Assembly: GCA_018873245.2 (NCBI GenBank)
Contig: JAEMBT020000009.1
Coordinates: 12,621,112-12,685,111 of the forward strand
DNA: 64,000 nucleotides
Direction: 5' to 3'
Origin: Archegozetes longisetosus
Taxonomy: Eukaryota; Arthropoda; Arachnida; Sarcoptiformes; Trhypochthoniidae
Shown here in pieces: positions 1-12,613 of the stretch (positions are counted from its first letter, which is position 1; every line of letters begins with the position of its first letter). The translations under genes and the position numbers were made by a program. The notes beneath the pieces are model-generated. The model did no database searches and was not told where the DNA came from. It was given only the letters and a program-made list of their open reading frames with translations.

Positions 1-102
1 TGACTACAAATTATAGTAATTCTATAAAGATCTATATTTAACTTATGTAAAATAACCATTACTTCACCAAATCCTATTTTCATTAATTAAAATTGAATGC
101 AA

Positions 103-160
103 ACTTTAAACTAGTCTATACTTTAAACTAGTCTATACTTTAAACTAGTCTATACTTTAC
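103..160. repeat. 17-base tandem repeat, three copies
   Basis: The unit ACTTTAAACTAGTCTAT occurs three times head to tail at 103-119, 120-136 and 137-153, followed by the start of a fourth. The copies are identical, so the expansion is recent or homogenised. No function is suggested. Confidence 0.9.
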
Positions 161-977
161 ATCATTTAAAGTTAAGAATGCAACATAGAGTAAGATTGAT
201 GAACTAGAAACTTTAAGTAGTAATGTTAAGTAAAACAGCTAGTAGTAGACTTATTAGAAAAAGTACTAATGCCATTGAGATGTCTAGTTATTCTCAAGTT
301 TTGTTAGTTCATGTTTGGTCATATATCTATTTGCTAATACGTTTAATGTGTTCATAGTTTCTTTTGGTTTTTAGTAGAAGTATGAAATTTAACTATTAAT
401 AACTTTATATATTGCTAACCATATTATTATTAATAAATATATTTATTAATAACTTAACTTTAAACTCACTTAAGACATCTAAAAACGTATAAAACTCGCA
501 GAATGAGACAAAAGTTAGAAAATAAGAATTTGGTATGAACAAACATGTAAATATTTGAATTGAATATTGTTTATTAAGAACTTATCAATTGATCAGTTAG
601 TCAAGGTCTCAAAACCTTGACAGTTATTTCACTCAGTACTTTTTCATAAATTGGATTTCTTCTCAATCTAATAAAAAATCATATTAAGTAACTTTCGTAA
701 TTTCATTTCTAATTCTTGTCACATACTTATCTTACTTTATCTATGAAAAATACTGAAAAATATTTTTAACAAACATAATTAATGAAAATTACATGAAATA
801 AGTTAACTTGAAAATTTAATAATTCGCCTTAGTAACAAGAGTAAGGCTGTTGCTATGTCAACTGCTCTGTTATGCGAATCAATATGTTGCCAAATTTGAT
901 TTTAGATTTGCTTTCATTAATATTCTATAAGTTTCCTAATGTCTCCGATGCTATGACCTGATGGAAAATATGCTGTC

Positions 978-1035
978 ACAGCGCATCACTTCTAGTTGCT
1001 ATCAGCGATTATTAAGTTTTTGAGAGTTTCACAAT
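978..1035 (+). repeat. Dispersed repeat, copy A
   Basis: Contains GCATCACTTCTAGTTGCTAT followed by CAGCGATTATTAAG. Related copies are at about 12,045, 14,816 (minus strand), 14,955 and 16,170. These sit beside or inside unrelated genes, so this is a small mobile or formerly mobile sequence rather than part of FTCD. Confidence 0.6.
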
Positions 1036-1096
1036 AAAATATGGTTAATATCCGAGCGCGATGTTCTGTGATGCAAAGCTGAATTTTTATGAATAG

Positions 1097-3115
1097 ATAA
1101 TAGACGCGATCGCAAATGCGATCCGGTCAACAGAAGGAGTAAAACTTTTGGACATAGATGCAGGTGCGTCAACAAATCGGACAGTTTACACATTTGTAGG
1201 ATCACCAGATGCAGTAGTTGAGGGTGCATTAAATGGGGCCAGAGTAGCATACAAACTGATAGATATGACTAAACATAAAGGAGAACACCCGCGATTGGGA
1301 GCTCTCGATGTTTGTCCATTCATTCCTGTACAAGGAGTCGAAATGGAGGAATGCATTTATTGCGCTAGAAAGTTCGCTCAAAAGTTGTCTCTTGAACTCA
1401 ATGTTCCAGTATATCTCTATGGATATGCTGCTCATCATGACTATAGAAGAAATGTCCCCCAAATCAGATCAGGAGAATATGAAGGACTTAAGGATAAACT
1501 TCTATCTGATGAATGGGCACCTGACTTTGGTCCAAATAAGTTTGTTGAGAGATGGGGGGCAACAATGGCTGGGGCACGAAAGTTCTTAATTGCATATAAC
1601 GTTAATTTGATTTCAACTAAAGAACAGGCTCATAGAATTGCATTGAACATTAGAGAACAAGGACGTAATGCTAAAGAGCCAGGGAGACTTAAAGCTACTC
1701 AAGCTATGGGCTGGTGGCTCACTGAGTCTAATATTGCACAGGTTACTGTTAATATTTTGGATCATCAAGTAACTCCTATTCATGCCGTTTATGAAGAGGT
1801 TTGTAAGGATGCTGAACAACTCAAGTTACCTGTTACTGGATCCCAAATTGTTGGATTAGTTCCGTTGAAATCTATTCTTGAAGTGGCTCAATATTATATT
1901 GATAAAGAAAACCTATTTGTTTTAGAAGAAGACCAAAAAGTTCATCTAGCGATCAATCGGTTAGGACTCAACTCTTTGGGGCCATTCATTCCAAAAGAAA
2001 GAATTATTGAGTATATGTTGGCTGACAATAATATGGGACCTCTTGCGAATAAATCAGTTATAGAATTTGTTCATTCTGTTGGAGCCAGAACTACCGCACC
2101 TGGTGGTGGCTCTGTTGCCGCTAATGTCGGCGCTTTAGGCGCAGCTCTCGCTGCTATGGTTGGCAAAATGTCTTATGGCAAAAAAGTATTCGAACATAAC
2201 GATCAGATTATGAGAACTTTGATTCCTCCACTACATTCTAGCATTGATGAATTGTTAACTTTGATCGATGCTGACACTAATGCTTATGTCGATTATGTCA
2301 ATGCTATGAAACTGAGCAAAAATACTCCGGAAGAAGCGGCTGCGTACGTAAAAATACTAATTTAATCAGTTCTTTGCCATTGTTTAATGCTTTTTATCAA
2401 CAGAAGGGAAGAAGCCATTGAGAATGGTATTAGAAATGCAATCACAGTGCCATTAAATTTAGCTCGAATCATATCAAAATTATGGACTTATATCGAACAA
2501 TTGGCTCATGTCATCCACTATGCGACTAAAAGTGATTTAGAAGTAAGTTTTCAATGACAAGCTGTAGCCAAAAATCGGATTAGGGACTACAACCCCCATA
2601 GATTTTCTAAAACTTCAAACACCTGATAAACAACTTTGAGACCGCATTTATTTCATGTATTAATATTAATTTAATTATTAAATATTTTTAAATATTAATC
2701 AATGGTTTGAAACAAATTAACAGATATTTGAATGTAGTTAGCGTTTGCCTCAACAAATCAGAACATTGATTTTCAAACTTTTAGTTCCCAGATCAGTGGC
2801 TACAGCATTGATTATATAAAACTTCTAATTGGAATTATTTCATTGGTTAGGTTGGAGTTAATTGCCTTAAAGTTGGAGTCTTAGGCGCTTATTATAATGT
2901 GCTAACTAATGCCAAGGATACAAAAGATGATCAATTTAGAAATAAAGTAAAGTTCATTTGATTCTCTTCAAAATGTAATTCATCTGAATTATATCAATTA
3001 TTCTTAATTTGCTTTTCTATAGATCATCTCTGAGATTGAAGAGTATAAGACTTTAGCGGAGACATCGTGTGAAGCAGTACTCAAGATTCTTAGTGAGAGA
3101 CAACCAGCAAAATGA
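1097..3115 (+). CDS. FTCD: Formimidoyltransferase-cyclodeaminase (FTCD), 5' incomplete
   Basis: Bifunctional folate enzyme of histidine breakdown. It moves the formimino group from formiminoglutamate to tetrahydrofolate, then deaminates it to 5,10-methenyl-THF. Exons are 1097-2343, 2404-2542, 2851-2946 and 3023-3115, with GT/AG ends and matching phases; the visible 524 codons are open. The formiminotransferase half shows [17 protein letters not shown] and [14 protein letters not shown], the block carrying the family's catalytic histidine. The cyclodeaminase half starts near ERIIEYM and has the glycine-rich [10 protein letters not shown], then NTPEEAA continuing across the splice into [10 protein letters not shown]. 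The protein ends SERQPAK, close to the usual C-terminus. About 17 N-terminal residues are missing, because the reading frame enters at a splice acceptor (1095-1096). An ATG at 1148 exists but would delete conserved sequence, so I do not take it as the start. A likely AATAAA signal lies at about 3247. FTCD acts in the cytosol and at the Golgi in vertebrates. Confidence 0.96.
2555..2625. repeat. Repeat fragment inside FTCD intron 2
   Basis: The stretch with TGTAGCCAAAAATCGG and CTACAACCCCCATAG resembles, in inverse orientation, 4720-4755 (TCTAGGGGGCTATAGCC then GGATTTTTAGG). Similar GTAGCC or GGCTAC motifs recur near 2800, 4700 and 5660. This is probably a scattered fragment of one repeat family. 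It was matched by eye only. Confidence 0.35.
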
Positions 3116-3626
3116 ATTAAGATCTAATAGACATTTATTTTATCATTTAATTTACTAATTTTCTTTATTTCTATCTCAGTTTGTTACTATTTCACAGTGT
3201 TGATTGAAAATTTGAATTTGAAATCATTTTTATATTTTTTAACATTCAATAAATTTAATTTATAATAATTATATCTCAACAAGACTTCACTGTTGAGGTT
3301 ATCAAATATTTCTAGTTAAATAATATATTACTTAGGCTCGAAATATAGTAAAGTTTAACATAGTTTAATAGATTCAAGTTTGTACTAAGTCCAAGGAGAT
3401 CGAACTAACCGATTCGTTAGACTTGACAGATTCAATTCTTAATCAATTCAAATATTCAATTATCAGAGGCTTTAAAGAATTAGCTGCTATTCTATTCATT
3501 CTTTGGTTTTCTATAATTAATCTTTAGGAAAATATCTCATATAAGCTTAGCATGAATTATGTTGTGAATAACTAACATTTTAGAGGATGAACAAAACAAG
3601 GATTGATTGATAAACTCTAACATCAA

Positions 3627-4346
3627 TTTAAAACCATTAGTTCGTTGGCAGAAGAGAGGAAAAAAGACCATCGAAAGTCAGAATCAGAGAGCAAAAAGCA
3701 AATCAATTGCGCTCATTCCTCAAGTAAAGTAATGAGATCTTCCCAGAAGTTAGTCAAAACAAAATGTCACTAACTTTTTTGGCATCGAAAGTATCTTTCG
3801 CTTCCAGGCTTGAACATATGATCGCAGATGTCGGACATCAAACAGATGTCAACTTTGTATTGACTAAAATCAGGGTGTACTTCAAACAGATCGAATAGTT
3901 AGACTAATTATGACAAAATATCTAATCAAGTGAAATATAAAAATTATTATTATCAAATACTGATTCAATTAAGCGATAAGCTGTGTTTGCAAATTTTAAG
4001 ATTACTCCAAATTTTGATTCATCCAATGAAAGAAACTACTTTTTGAGTAATGTGTTCAACAAATATAAAACTTTAATGAATTCAGTCGACAATTTAGAAA
4101 AAAGTAAAAACAATTCTGACATGAAAAACACATCAGAGATAGAAAAGAGACAATCGATTGGTTGCGAAATAACTAAACGATATTCAAAGTTATTGATGAT
4201 TTAAAAAGCGTTTTATATTCTGAAGAGAAACTAATGGGAAACGATTTGCCGAGCAATTTGCATCAATCTTCATGTAGTTCAGATACAGTCAAAGTAGAGA
4301 TGCTTCAAACAGCAATCAATATAATAGTCTCTCATCTGCCATAATA
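3627..4346 (+). pseudogene. Possible decayed or unrecognised coding region
   Basis: Several open stretches on the + strand have protein-like composition but do not join into one frame. They are 3627-3728 (lysine/arginine rich), 3779-3898 (contains KVSFASRLEHMIADVGHQTD), 3983-4204 (contains LMNSVDNLEKS and EIEKRQSIGCEI), and a frame running into 4346 (contains VIDDLKSVLYSEEKL). The last two overlap in different frames, as after a small indel. The pieces are charged, helical and coiled-coil-like. I recognise no family, and they could also be exons of an unknown gene or chance frames. Confidence 0.2.
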
Positions 4347-5876
4347 AGGCAAACAACTTCTTCCACATGTTTTCAGTTGAGAAGTAATCGAGAAAACTGT
4401 TAGAAAGAGAAGTGAAGTGCAAGAAAATGCATTTTACTATAAACTATCTTGCTTCTTGATTATCTCTAATTTACAACTTTTATTAAATTTACTTTTATTC
4501 TAATTATTATTTATGATGTTTTTATACTGATATAACTGATTTATTGATAGATTAACTCATCAATTTGTATCCAATATAAATCATTGTTTCACAAACTCGT
4601 ATAGATTCGTTAAAATTGCACTACTTTAATCAAAGTTTGTTTTTATCATAGTTAGTTTTCAAAGAATTAACCTCTGGTTTTAGATTATCTAGGTTGAACT
4701 CAGCCGTAGCCAGCGGAGTGTCTAGGGGGCTATAGCCATCATGGATTTTTAGGTATATTTCATATACTTGCTGCTCGGAAAGTAGTTGAAACTTGCAGAA
4801 GAGTTTCACTTGAAAAGTTGGTGTCTAGTGTAGAAAATCAGTAGTTTATAAGATACGGATCATTATTATAGAATATGTTTTCTACTTTAATTTGTCACCT
4901 CATCAATCTATCTATTATATACCATTAGACAATATTCGTTAAATGGAATCTAACAATTTATGATTTATATTAATCTAGTTATCATTTTTAAGTTATAGCA
5001 GATAAATCTTATCGATTTTATGAATTATAGACTATAAGTTTCTATTTGGCCGAACTTTAGAAAGTCAACTTTGATATCTCTGCCCCCTCTTAGCTTCAGC
5101 TCCGACTTCAGGTTAGGTTAGATCTTGTTGGGTTAGATTGAGTTTGACTAGCCAAGGGCTGGTAGTTTTTATTTCTATTTATTATTTTTATCTATTACAT
5201 TTCTATGGGTATAACTGTAAGCTATATTTTATAATTTTTTTTTATAAATCAAAAGTCACATATTTGATTAAAATGACTTATGAGTCTCAATTCACTTCAT
5301 TCTAATGGCATGTAATACATTGGCTATATGGTGAAAATCTTCATATTTTATGCAATTTTTATGGATATCCTGTAAACTAGTCATTTCCGATAATAGATAT
5401 ATACTATACTTCTCTTCAAGTCAGTTTTGCCTACTTCCTCGCTTATAGTTATATGCAACTATTTAAATTTTATAAATCAACTATATCATATCAAACTCAG
5501 TCAAACTCATCAACTAACTTTCAAACTTGATTTTACCCATCAATCCATTACCATTTACTTATTATTTTGATAAGAAATGAAAACATATTTCATCAATATC
5601 TGTATATGTTAGCCTTACACAGATATAATACAGTAATATAGGTATTTTAGTTGAGATTTCACCCCTAACTGGCTACGGCACTGAGTTTACGGCACTGAGT
5701 TTCTATTTTGAATTTCATGTTCGCTACCATGTGATTCGCTTATGTTATGTATAGGTAATTGGCTCAAGTTTATTTCTACGTTTTATTTATTAATTATTAT
5801 GCTTTCTAGTTATATTTTATATTTATTTTCCTTTCAGGTTTAGTCTTATTTGTATTTTTTTTGTTTATGTTTCATA
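4347..5876. other. Intergenic DNA between FTCD and TMEM19
   Basis: AT-rich with no supported gene. It contains scattered fragments with GTAGCCAG or GGCTACGGC motifs at about 4700-4755 and 5655-5705, which look like remnants of the repeat also seen in FTCD intron 2. A directly repeated TACGGCACTGAGTTT lies near 5680. Confidence 0.4.
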
Positions 5877-6030
5877 TGTTTCGGTTCAGACGATAATACT
5901 TCGGCTCAGACGACAATAGTTTCGGCTCAGACGACAATAGTTTCGGCTCAGACGACAATAGACTTTTCGGCTCAGACGACAATAGTTTCGAGACGATAAT
6001 ACAGACCACAACACTTGCCGCTCAAACGAC
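5877..6030 (+). repeat. About 20-base tandem repeat just upstream of TMEM19
   Basis: Five or more head-to-tail copies of a unit close to TTTCGGCTCAGACGACAATA, with degenerate copies at both edges (TTCAGACGATAAT, GCTCAAACGACAATC). The unit is much more GC-rich than the surrounding DNA. The block ends about 50 bases before the TMEM19 start codon, so it lies in the promoter or 5' leader and could bind a regulator. That role is inference. Confidence 0.85.
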
Positions 6031-6078
6031 AATCAATTTAAATAATCAATTAAAATTTTAATATTCCATGCCATTGAC

Positions 6079-7737
6079 ATGTATTTGGCTACTATATTAG
6101 CATTTATTTTACCAGTTTCTCTCACATTTTGGTTCATCTCCTTGATCAACTCAAGCAGTGGTATATTTAATACTATATTACAATTGATTTTCATCACAAT
6201 TCACTTACAATAACATAAACTAATGATTTAGTAAATAAATAGATAGCAGTAATAAATGATTAAAACGAGAATTGATTTAATTTAGAAGTAACACAACTGC
6301 CGTCACCCTTGAGATGGCTTCTAGCTACTTCCATACCATTTTTCATGGCCTTTGGCGGATTTAGGAAAAAAGCTTGAGTTTTAGTGGCTTTATTGTTGGT
6401 AATTATTATTATATTACTCATATCTTTTCACTTTTTCTTATTATGATTGAACACTTCTCGCTATACACCCATAAATGGATGTATTTGTGTGGGCATTTCA
6501 ATCCATTTCTCTCACTTACCTTTGGATCAACACTTTTATGGCAACACTTTATGGCAACACTTTATCCAATAAATGAGTTTATGCCAAACGCATTTTTAAC
6601 TAAATGTTAATTTAACTTATTATGTCATATCTTCGATAAATCCTTTTATTTTTAGTTTCTAATGCTGACTTGGAGTTGACTTTCGCTAAATCTGGTCAAC
6701 TTTTTCATCTGATTTGATTAGAACTATTATATTTTCGCTTAAATTGTTTAATATGAACATAGGATAATGGATGAAAATCCACGAATTAAATCAAATTTTA
6801 ACCTCGTTGTGGTTTTAGATTTATCAATCATTTCATGAACCACTTAGACTGAACTTAAGAACAATTTTTGTCAGATTTGATGAACCATTTATAGAGAGAA
6901 CTTAAGAACAAGATCTGAAAAAACAAATAGAAACTAAACTTAACAAAACAATTGTTCATTTGGTAGGTTGCATCGTGGGATTCATTTTGACTCTAAGTAA
7001 CTATTGTTTCACAGTATCGCTACTGATATTTTTCATAACATCATCAAAGGCTACAAAGTTTAAAAGCGCTCAAAAGCGTAAACTAGAGGAAGACTTCAAA
7101 GAAGGCGGTCAAAGAAATTGGGTCCAAGTAATATGTAACGGAGGCGTAGCGGCACAATTGGCTCTGTTCTATCTGATGGAAAATGGATCTGGAGAAATAC
7201 CGATCAATTTCATAACTGATTATAATTTATCATGGTTTGCAATTAGTGTTATGGGATCCATTGCATGTGCTAATGGAGACACTTGGGCTTCAGAATTGGG
7301 CGCTGTCTTGTCCAAAGATAATCCCATCCTTATTACCTCATTAAAGAGTCCCCAAAGGCACTAATGGTGGCGTTTCGCTAATCGGACTGATAGTTAGTGC
7401 TTTGGGCGGTTTTGTTGTTGGATTGGGATTCTTAGTAATGATCATCGTTTGTGCCAATAGTAAAGCTTACAACTCAAGTCCTCCACAATGGCCCGTAGTT
7501 GTGATGGGATTATTTGGCGGACTTTTCGGCTCTATTATTGATTCATTATTGGGTGCCACTTTACAATACTCTGGTTATGATAAGAAAACTAATAGAGTTG
7601 TTGAGAATCCTGGTGTTTATGTTAGGCATATTAGTGGTTATAGAGTTTTTGATAATCATTCTGTTAATTTAATTTCTACTCTTATTACAGCCATAGTTTC
7701 GCCATATATTGCTATAAACTTATGGTCTCTTGTATAA
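6079..7737 (+). CDS. TMEM19: TMEM19-family multi-pass membrane protein, two frame shifts
   Basis: Homologue of vertebrate TMEM19 (DUF92 family), a multi-pass membrane protein of poorly known function. Exons are 6079-6160 (first membrane helix, FILPVSLTFWFISL), 6286-6398 and 6967-7737. Family landmarks are SPLRW, RKKSL, KEGGQRNWVQVICNGG, GEIPINF, ANGDTWASELG, TNGGVS, SSPPQWPVV, SIIDSLLGATLQY and RHISGYRVFDNHSVNL. The length of about 322 codons fits the family (human 336). Two frame breaks interrupt the model. An A6 run at 6366-6371 needs one more base to join RKK to SLSF. One extra base at about 7347 separates ITSLK from VPKGTNGG. The neighbouring genes are intact, so this is either a young pseudogene or two assembly errors; the homopolymer site favours an error. 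The introns obey GT/AG. Confidence 0.88.
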
Positions 7738-8054
7738 CTATTGCTTATTAATATTTTTGCTTTTTTGTATAACTCTGTATGTTGTTATTGTTGTTACTAA
7801 CTTAAGGTCTCTTATATAACTTTACTTATTGATACTGTCTTATGATCTCTAATGCAACTTTATAGTATATAAGTTGCTCGTAGGTGTTTAAATACTAAAG
7901 ACTGCCTTAGACTTGAACTTCTTTATACTTAGGACTTTCTCATTGCTTTATAAAGTATTAATTTGATAATAGATTTATATATATTTTGTTAATAAATGCT
8001 TTACATAAACTTCTTATTAGTACTATTTATAACTATTTACTCATTAGGCAAGTG

Positions 8055-8135
8055 TCTGGATTATGTATCTTATATATCAATTCTGGATTGTGTATCTTAT
8101 ACATCAATTCTGGACTATGTATCTTATACATCAAT
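8055..8135. repeat. 27-base tandem repeat, three copies
   Basis: Units begin TCTGGAT/C and end TATCTTATAYATCAAT, at 8055-8081, 8082-8108 and 8109-8135. The copies differ at only a few positions. 27 is a multiple of three, so a frame stays open through the block, but the composition does not look like protein. Confidence 0.9.
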
Positions 8136-8577
8136 TCTGTATACTATAACTTATTTAACATATGACTGTCGATCGATATGTTGACTCATCCATTGAACTA
8201 GTTAGACAAGTTGATTATAATAGTTAGTCAAACTCACGTGTATAATACATTTCGATAGTTTGCTTGCGAGAGATGAGAGAAAAATCAGTAAAGTAGTGAT
8301 TTAAAGATAGATAGGTGTTAGAAATGTTTTCATATTTAGTGTGCAACATTAATAGCGAATATAAATAAAGCATTACGTCATTGGTCAGACGTCGCCCTTT
8401 TTTAATACATAAACTACGCTTTCATTGTTTGCCTTATTCTCAATTTGATAGTTTTGATTAACTTTTAATTGTTTATAGCTTTCAAGACTATAATTGACAG
8501 AAAGATAGTGATAGTAAAGTATTTCATTTTGATAAACAGGAGTAGAAGTAAAGAAAAATTAAAATAAAAAAAATGAA

Positions 8578-8611
8578 ATGAACATAAAATGAACATAAAA
8601 TGAACATAAAA
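8578..8611. repeat. 11-base tandem repeat, three copies
   Basis: The unit ATGAACATAAA is repeated head to tail in A-rich DNA. It is a simple minisatellite with no apparent role. Confidence 0.8.
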
Positions 8612-11600
8612 AGAGACAGAGAGATGGCGTTAAGAGCAAAAAAAGGTGTAAAAGAAAAGCAGAACAAAATTAAAGGGCGACATAAAACTGCGTTGAGGTG
8701 TCATATAGACGATAGGATTGAGTTAGAGAGAGTCGTTGCGTATTGCTGCCATACTGTTTATATTGTTTAAAATAACAAATCAATTATTATTACCATTATA
8801 TTAGTGATAATTAGATTATTCTATTTATTTCTGTATAATGTAAGGTAAGTGATACATTAATTAATTGTTTAGATATGATCTATTTGAATTTGAAGTAGAT
8901 AACTCAATACTTATATTGTTAATTTGTTTTATTTAATACTTTTTAATCAAATAATAAGTGGTTCAGTGTGGCCATATTTACATTTTACTATAGATTAATA
9001 TAATTGTTCAATAGATAGAGTGGACTAGTAGTGAATAGAAACGTATAATTTAGTACATGAAGTAATCAAATATACAAATATATATATATATATAGATATA
9101 TATCGAGAAGGAGAGAGAGTAATAATTAAGATTTCTAATATACTTATAAATAACTTAATGATTTAGTTAACCTATTAATCGGTTGGTGATGCAATGGTAA
9201 AATTATTGGATAATAATTATATACATGTTACGAAATTAGGGTCATATATTGTTATCTAATTGATTATATACAACATACAATATGTAATATTATGTATGTA
9301 TTATGTATTGAAAAGTGAACGATTCACGTATTTATCTATTATTTGTAATATATATTAATACAAGTTGCATTTTGATTTGCCCTAATTACTATAACTTACT
9401 ATCAATTACTAATTTCTATTCATTTCTATTCATTTCTATAGTCTTTTTGTTTGTTCTCACTTCTCATCCTTTTATTTTCTTAATTGACATCTATTCAATT
9501 TATTACGTTATTTTACTACTAATTATTTACTTATATATTACAGACTTAACAACAATAAGTGTTTATGCATATAAAGAAGAAAAACTATTGTTTATAGACT
9601 AATAGATGCAAACCAATTAGAAATGATCGTTAAATCTATCTGATGAACAACGAAACACTTAAACATTTATACCAATCATATTTACACTAAGCAATATGAA
9701 ATACATTATAACCAAATATTGCAATGTATAGTATATGATAACAAATGTTATAGTGATAATAACTATAGCATCGTATAACTGTTCAGTAGTAGTAGTACTG
9801 ATTGACCGTCATTTTAATAGTTGTTAATAGTTATTAATAGTTATTTGGTTTTAGTAACTATTGTTAGTAATCAGTATTTGTTTCACTTATTTATTTATGT
9901 GTTAATCCATTGATTAATTAGAGTATTAATCTATTTGTTGATATATTTACTTATTAACCAATTCGTACATTAATCCATGAATGAAAGCATACATAAATGT
10001 TGGTTGTAAGTAAGACAAATCTTATAACTTATAACTTATCCATTAATGAATGAAATATATTCTATATTGAAATTAGATTGAAATTAGAACATTATATATA
10101 GCTAACCTAATTTAATTCTCTCTCTCTCTTATCCCCCCTTTTGATCGTCAATTACAATTATCTCTATTTAAATATTAATGTTTATTTTATTTTTCAAGGC
10201 TTTTATTAGTTTATATATATATCTCTGTGTGTTTTATGCAGATTTGTAATTTTTTTGGATAATTGATCTACCATTTGTTCCTATTATCTAATACTAATTC
10301 TTATTAGATATCGAATGTGGTATATTTACGAATTTATTATATCTAACTTTACAACTACAATGAAACGCAGAATGAACTTCCCTAGGAATAACCTTTAACT
10401 ATAATACGACTTCTACGAAAATGACAAGTTTCACTCAATAAGGTTTCCATACATATAGATTAGATAAAATATTATATAAACTAAATCGGCTTTTAGTATC
10501 AATTTGACTAACTCTCTTTTGGTGACTCAAACAAACGTGTTTTTGTGGTCCACATAGCAAACTATGTCGACTAAACTCTCGTTAGTATTTATTACTTTCC
10601 TCTGCTAATTGCTGATATAGTTTAGCAAGATAAATCTAACTTAAATGATCTGATTGTTTTAGACCATTTTCGAGTTTATATCAGTTATATTAATAACTAT
10701 ATTGAGAAATATGAGCACATTTATGAGCCCAAAAGATTACGTTTTAAACTTTAAATCTAACTAATGCACTCCACCCCTAATGAGTTGTCGATTTTGTCGG
10801 TTGTGAAGGATGTGATAGTTTCCTAGCGAATAACTCATACCATTTTCTAAACTACTTATCCATTCTATGTATTCGATTAAATGTCTTTGTGTCGTATCAA
10901 TTCTTATGTTTGTTGTAGGTCTCTAAACAAGTCATTCGTATGTATTGTTATTATGACTCAAACCCATTTTTTTCATATCATTCTTTGTCAATACTTTCAG
11001 TTATTAATTTAACTCAATGCTAACATTTTTTGCGTAGTAATCATGTTTTTTAATCTTTCAATTCATCAGAATAGTTACTCAGAACTGATCAGAATCTGAG
11101 CTGTGTTTGAAGAGAAGAATATTTTAGAATTGATCGCATGTAAGACTAAGAACTTAAGAATTTGGAATTGAATGTTGAAGAAATAACCGTCGAAGATATA
11201 ATGTTGAAGATATAATCGTTTATGATATATTACTAAAATCTATATCATCAAATTTAGTCATATATTAACTTGATTTTGGTAAATCGCCTTGTTTCAATCG
11301 CCTTCTTGTTTCATATGCTGTTAATCTATTGTCATCATGTGATAATTCATATCTTTGGCTTTACACTGTCTAGTTTATACAGTCAAATCTGTTAGTATGT
11401 AATTGAGTGTTTTTTAATAGATAATATAAAAACTATACTTAAAATATGGCTTAATTATAGATTTTTAGAGAGCCTTTAAGGCATTTTTTCTATAAGATTT
11501 TATATTGTTTTTTAAAAACACTTAAGCCATGTTATTCTACAATATTTTTTATATTGTATTTTAAAACACTCAAGTACATATAAAGAGGTTTAACTGTACC

Positions 11601-12039
11601 TCACAAGCTATCAAATAGATATAATTCAGAAAAACAATTGAGTTTGAAAGATTGATATGATTTTATCTGAAATATAGAATCGCCTCATAAATCAACAACC
11701 AATTTAATGCGTCTAATTGCCATCATATTCCCCTAACTTGCTCCCCCTAACTGACCCCCTGACTGACTCCCCCTGACTGGCCACAACTGGATTTCAGTCT
11801 TACCTAAACTTGTCTTTTGTAGTAATACCTTATTTATTATGTTTTCGTCTCATCCTCTTATTTAAGATAATTGATTTTGTGATAAATTGGGAAAATTTGC
11901 AGCTTTTCAAAGTTGTTTCTTAGATCTAATCTAATGGTTAGGTTAGTCTCCTATGTGCTTATAATACTCATCAATTGATTACTAACTTGACTTTAGATTT
12001 ATTTGTTTATCTCAATATTTTATGCTTTCATGTACGTCA

Positions 12040-12100
12040 TCAGAACAAATTATTTGTAGTTACTATCAACGATTATTAAGTTTTAAAGTGTACATTCCAA
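12040..12100 (+). repeat. Dispersed repeat, copy B
   Basis: Contains TAGTTACTATCAACGATTAT followed by TAAGTTTTAAAGTG, matching the core of copies A, C, D and E. Confidence 0.55.
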
Positions 12101-12613
12101 TGAACTTATGTTTTATCAAAGGAACTAAAACTACGGAAACGAATTGACATATATTTTACAGGTTATTTACTACGATTAGATATTAGATGATAGAAATGTC
12201 TAAACTACTAAAGAGAAGCACATATGTCCTTAAACTTATTCGCAATCTATTCTCAATTTGGTCTGAAGCCTTGACACTAAATATGTGATTATAATAAAAC
12301 CATTATAGATAGACCCTTAAGGCTCTTATTCTATACCTTTTCCTATCAATCAGCTTTCAGTTCAATCTCTATCCCTTTTGGTTAATTGATTGTAATAATT
12401 ATCAAAGCTATACCTAATTTTTGGTTAGCACATAATTACTACTTTCAACTGTTTGAGAACTAGTCACTTATAACATATCTATAGTTCAATCATCGCACAC
12501 ATGAACACAGTATTAATTTGAATCTGATTTCTATTAAATTAGATCAACAAATTGGTTCATAAATAGCACACTTATTGAAGAAATAATCACTTATTAGAAA
12601 GTAGGCCAGAGGA

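Larger units (their letters stand above)
1..1096. other. Noncoding stretch upstream of / first intron of FTCD
   Basis: AT-rich DNA with no convincing coding exon. It holds a 17-base tandem repeat near its left end and one copy of a dispersed repeat near its right end. The missing first FTCD exon, which should encode roughly 17 residues including a VPNFSEG-like motif, was looked for on the + strand and not found. This stretch is therefore probably intron, with exon 1 left of the window. Confidence 0.5.
7738..12613. other. Long intergenic stretch before the verprolin gene
   Basis: About 4.9 kb of AT-rich DNA. I see short tandem repeats (listed separately), a TA-rich run near 9075-9105, CT runs near 10,110-10,125, and one dispersed-repeat copy near 12,045. 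The open frames here are low complexity and have no family resemblance. Noncoding 5' exons or enhancers of the WIP/verprolin gene downstream could lie here, but I cannot support any specific one. Confidence 0.5.

Noticed and set aside
7996-8184. 62-codon frame with repeated YISILD/YTSILD peptides
   Set aside because: Created by the 27-base tandem repeat, whose length is a multiple of three; not a gene.
9315-9602. 95-codon + strand frame rich in I, L, F, Y
   Set aside because: The composition is what random AT-rich DNA gives; no homology and no neighbouring exons.
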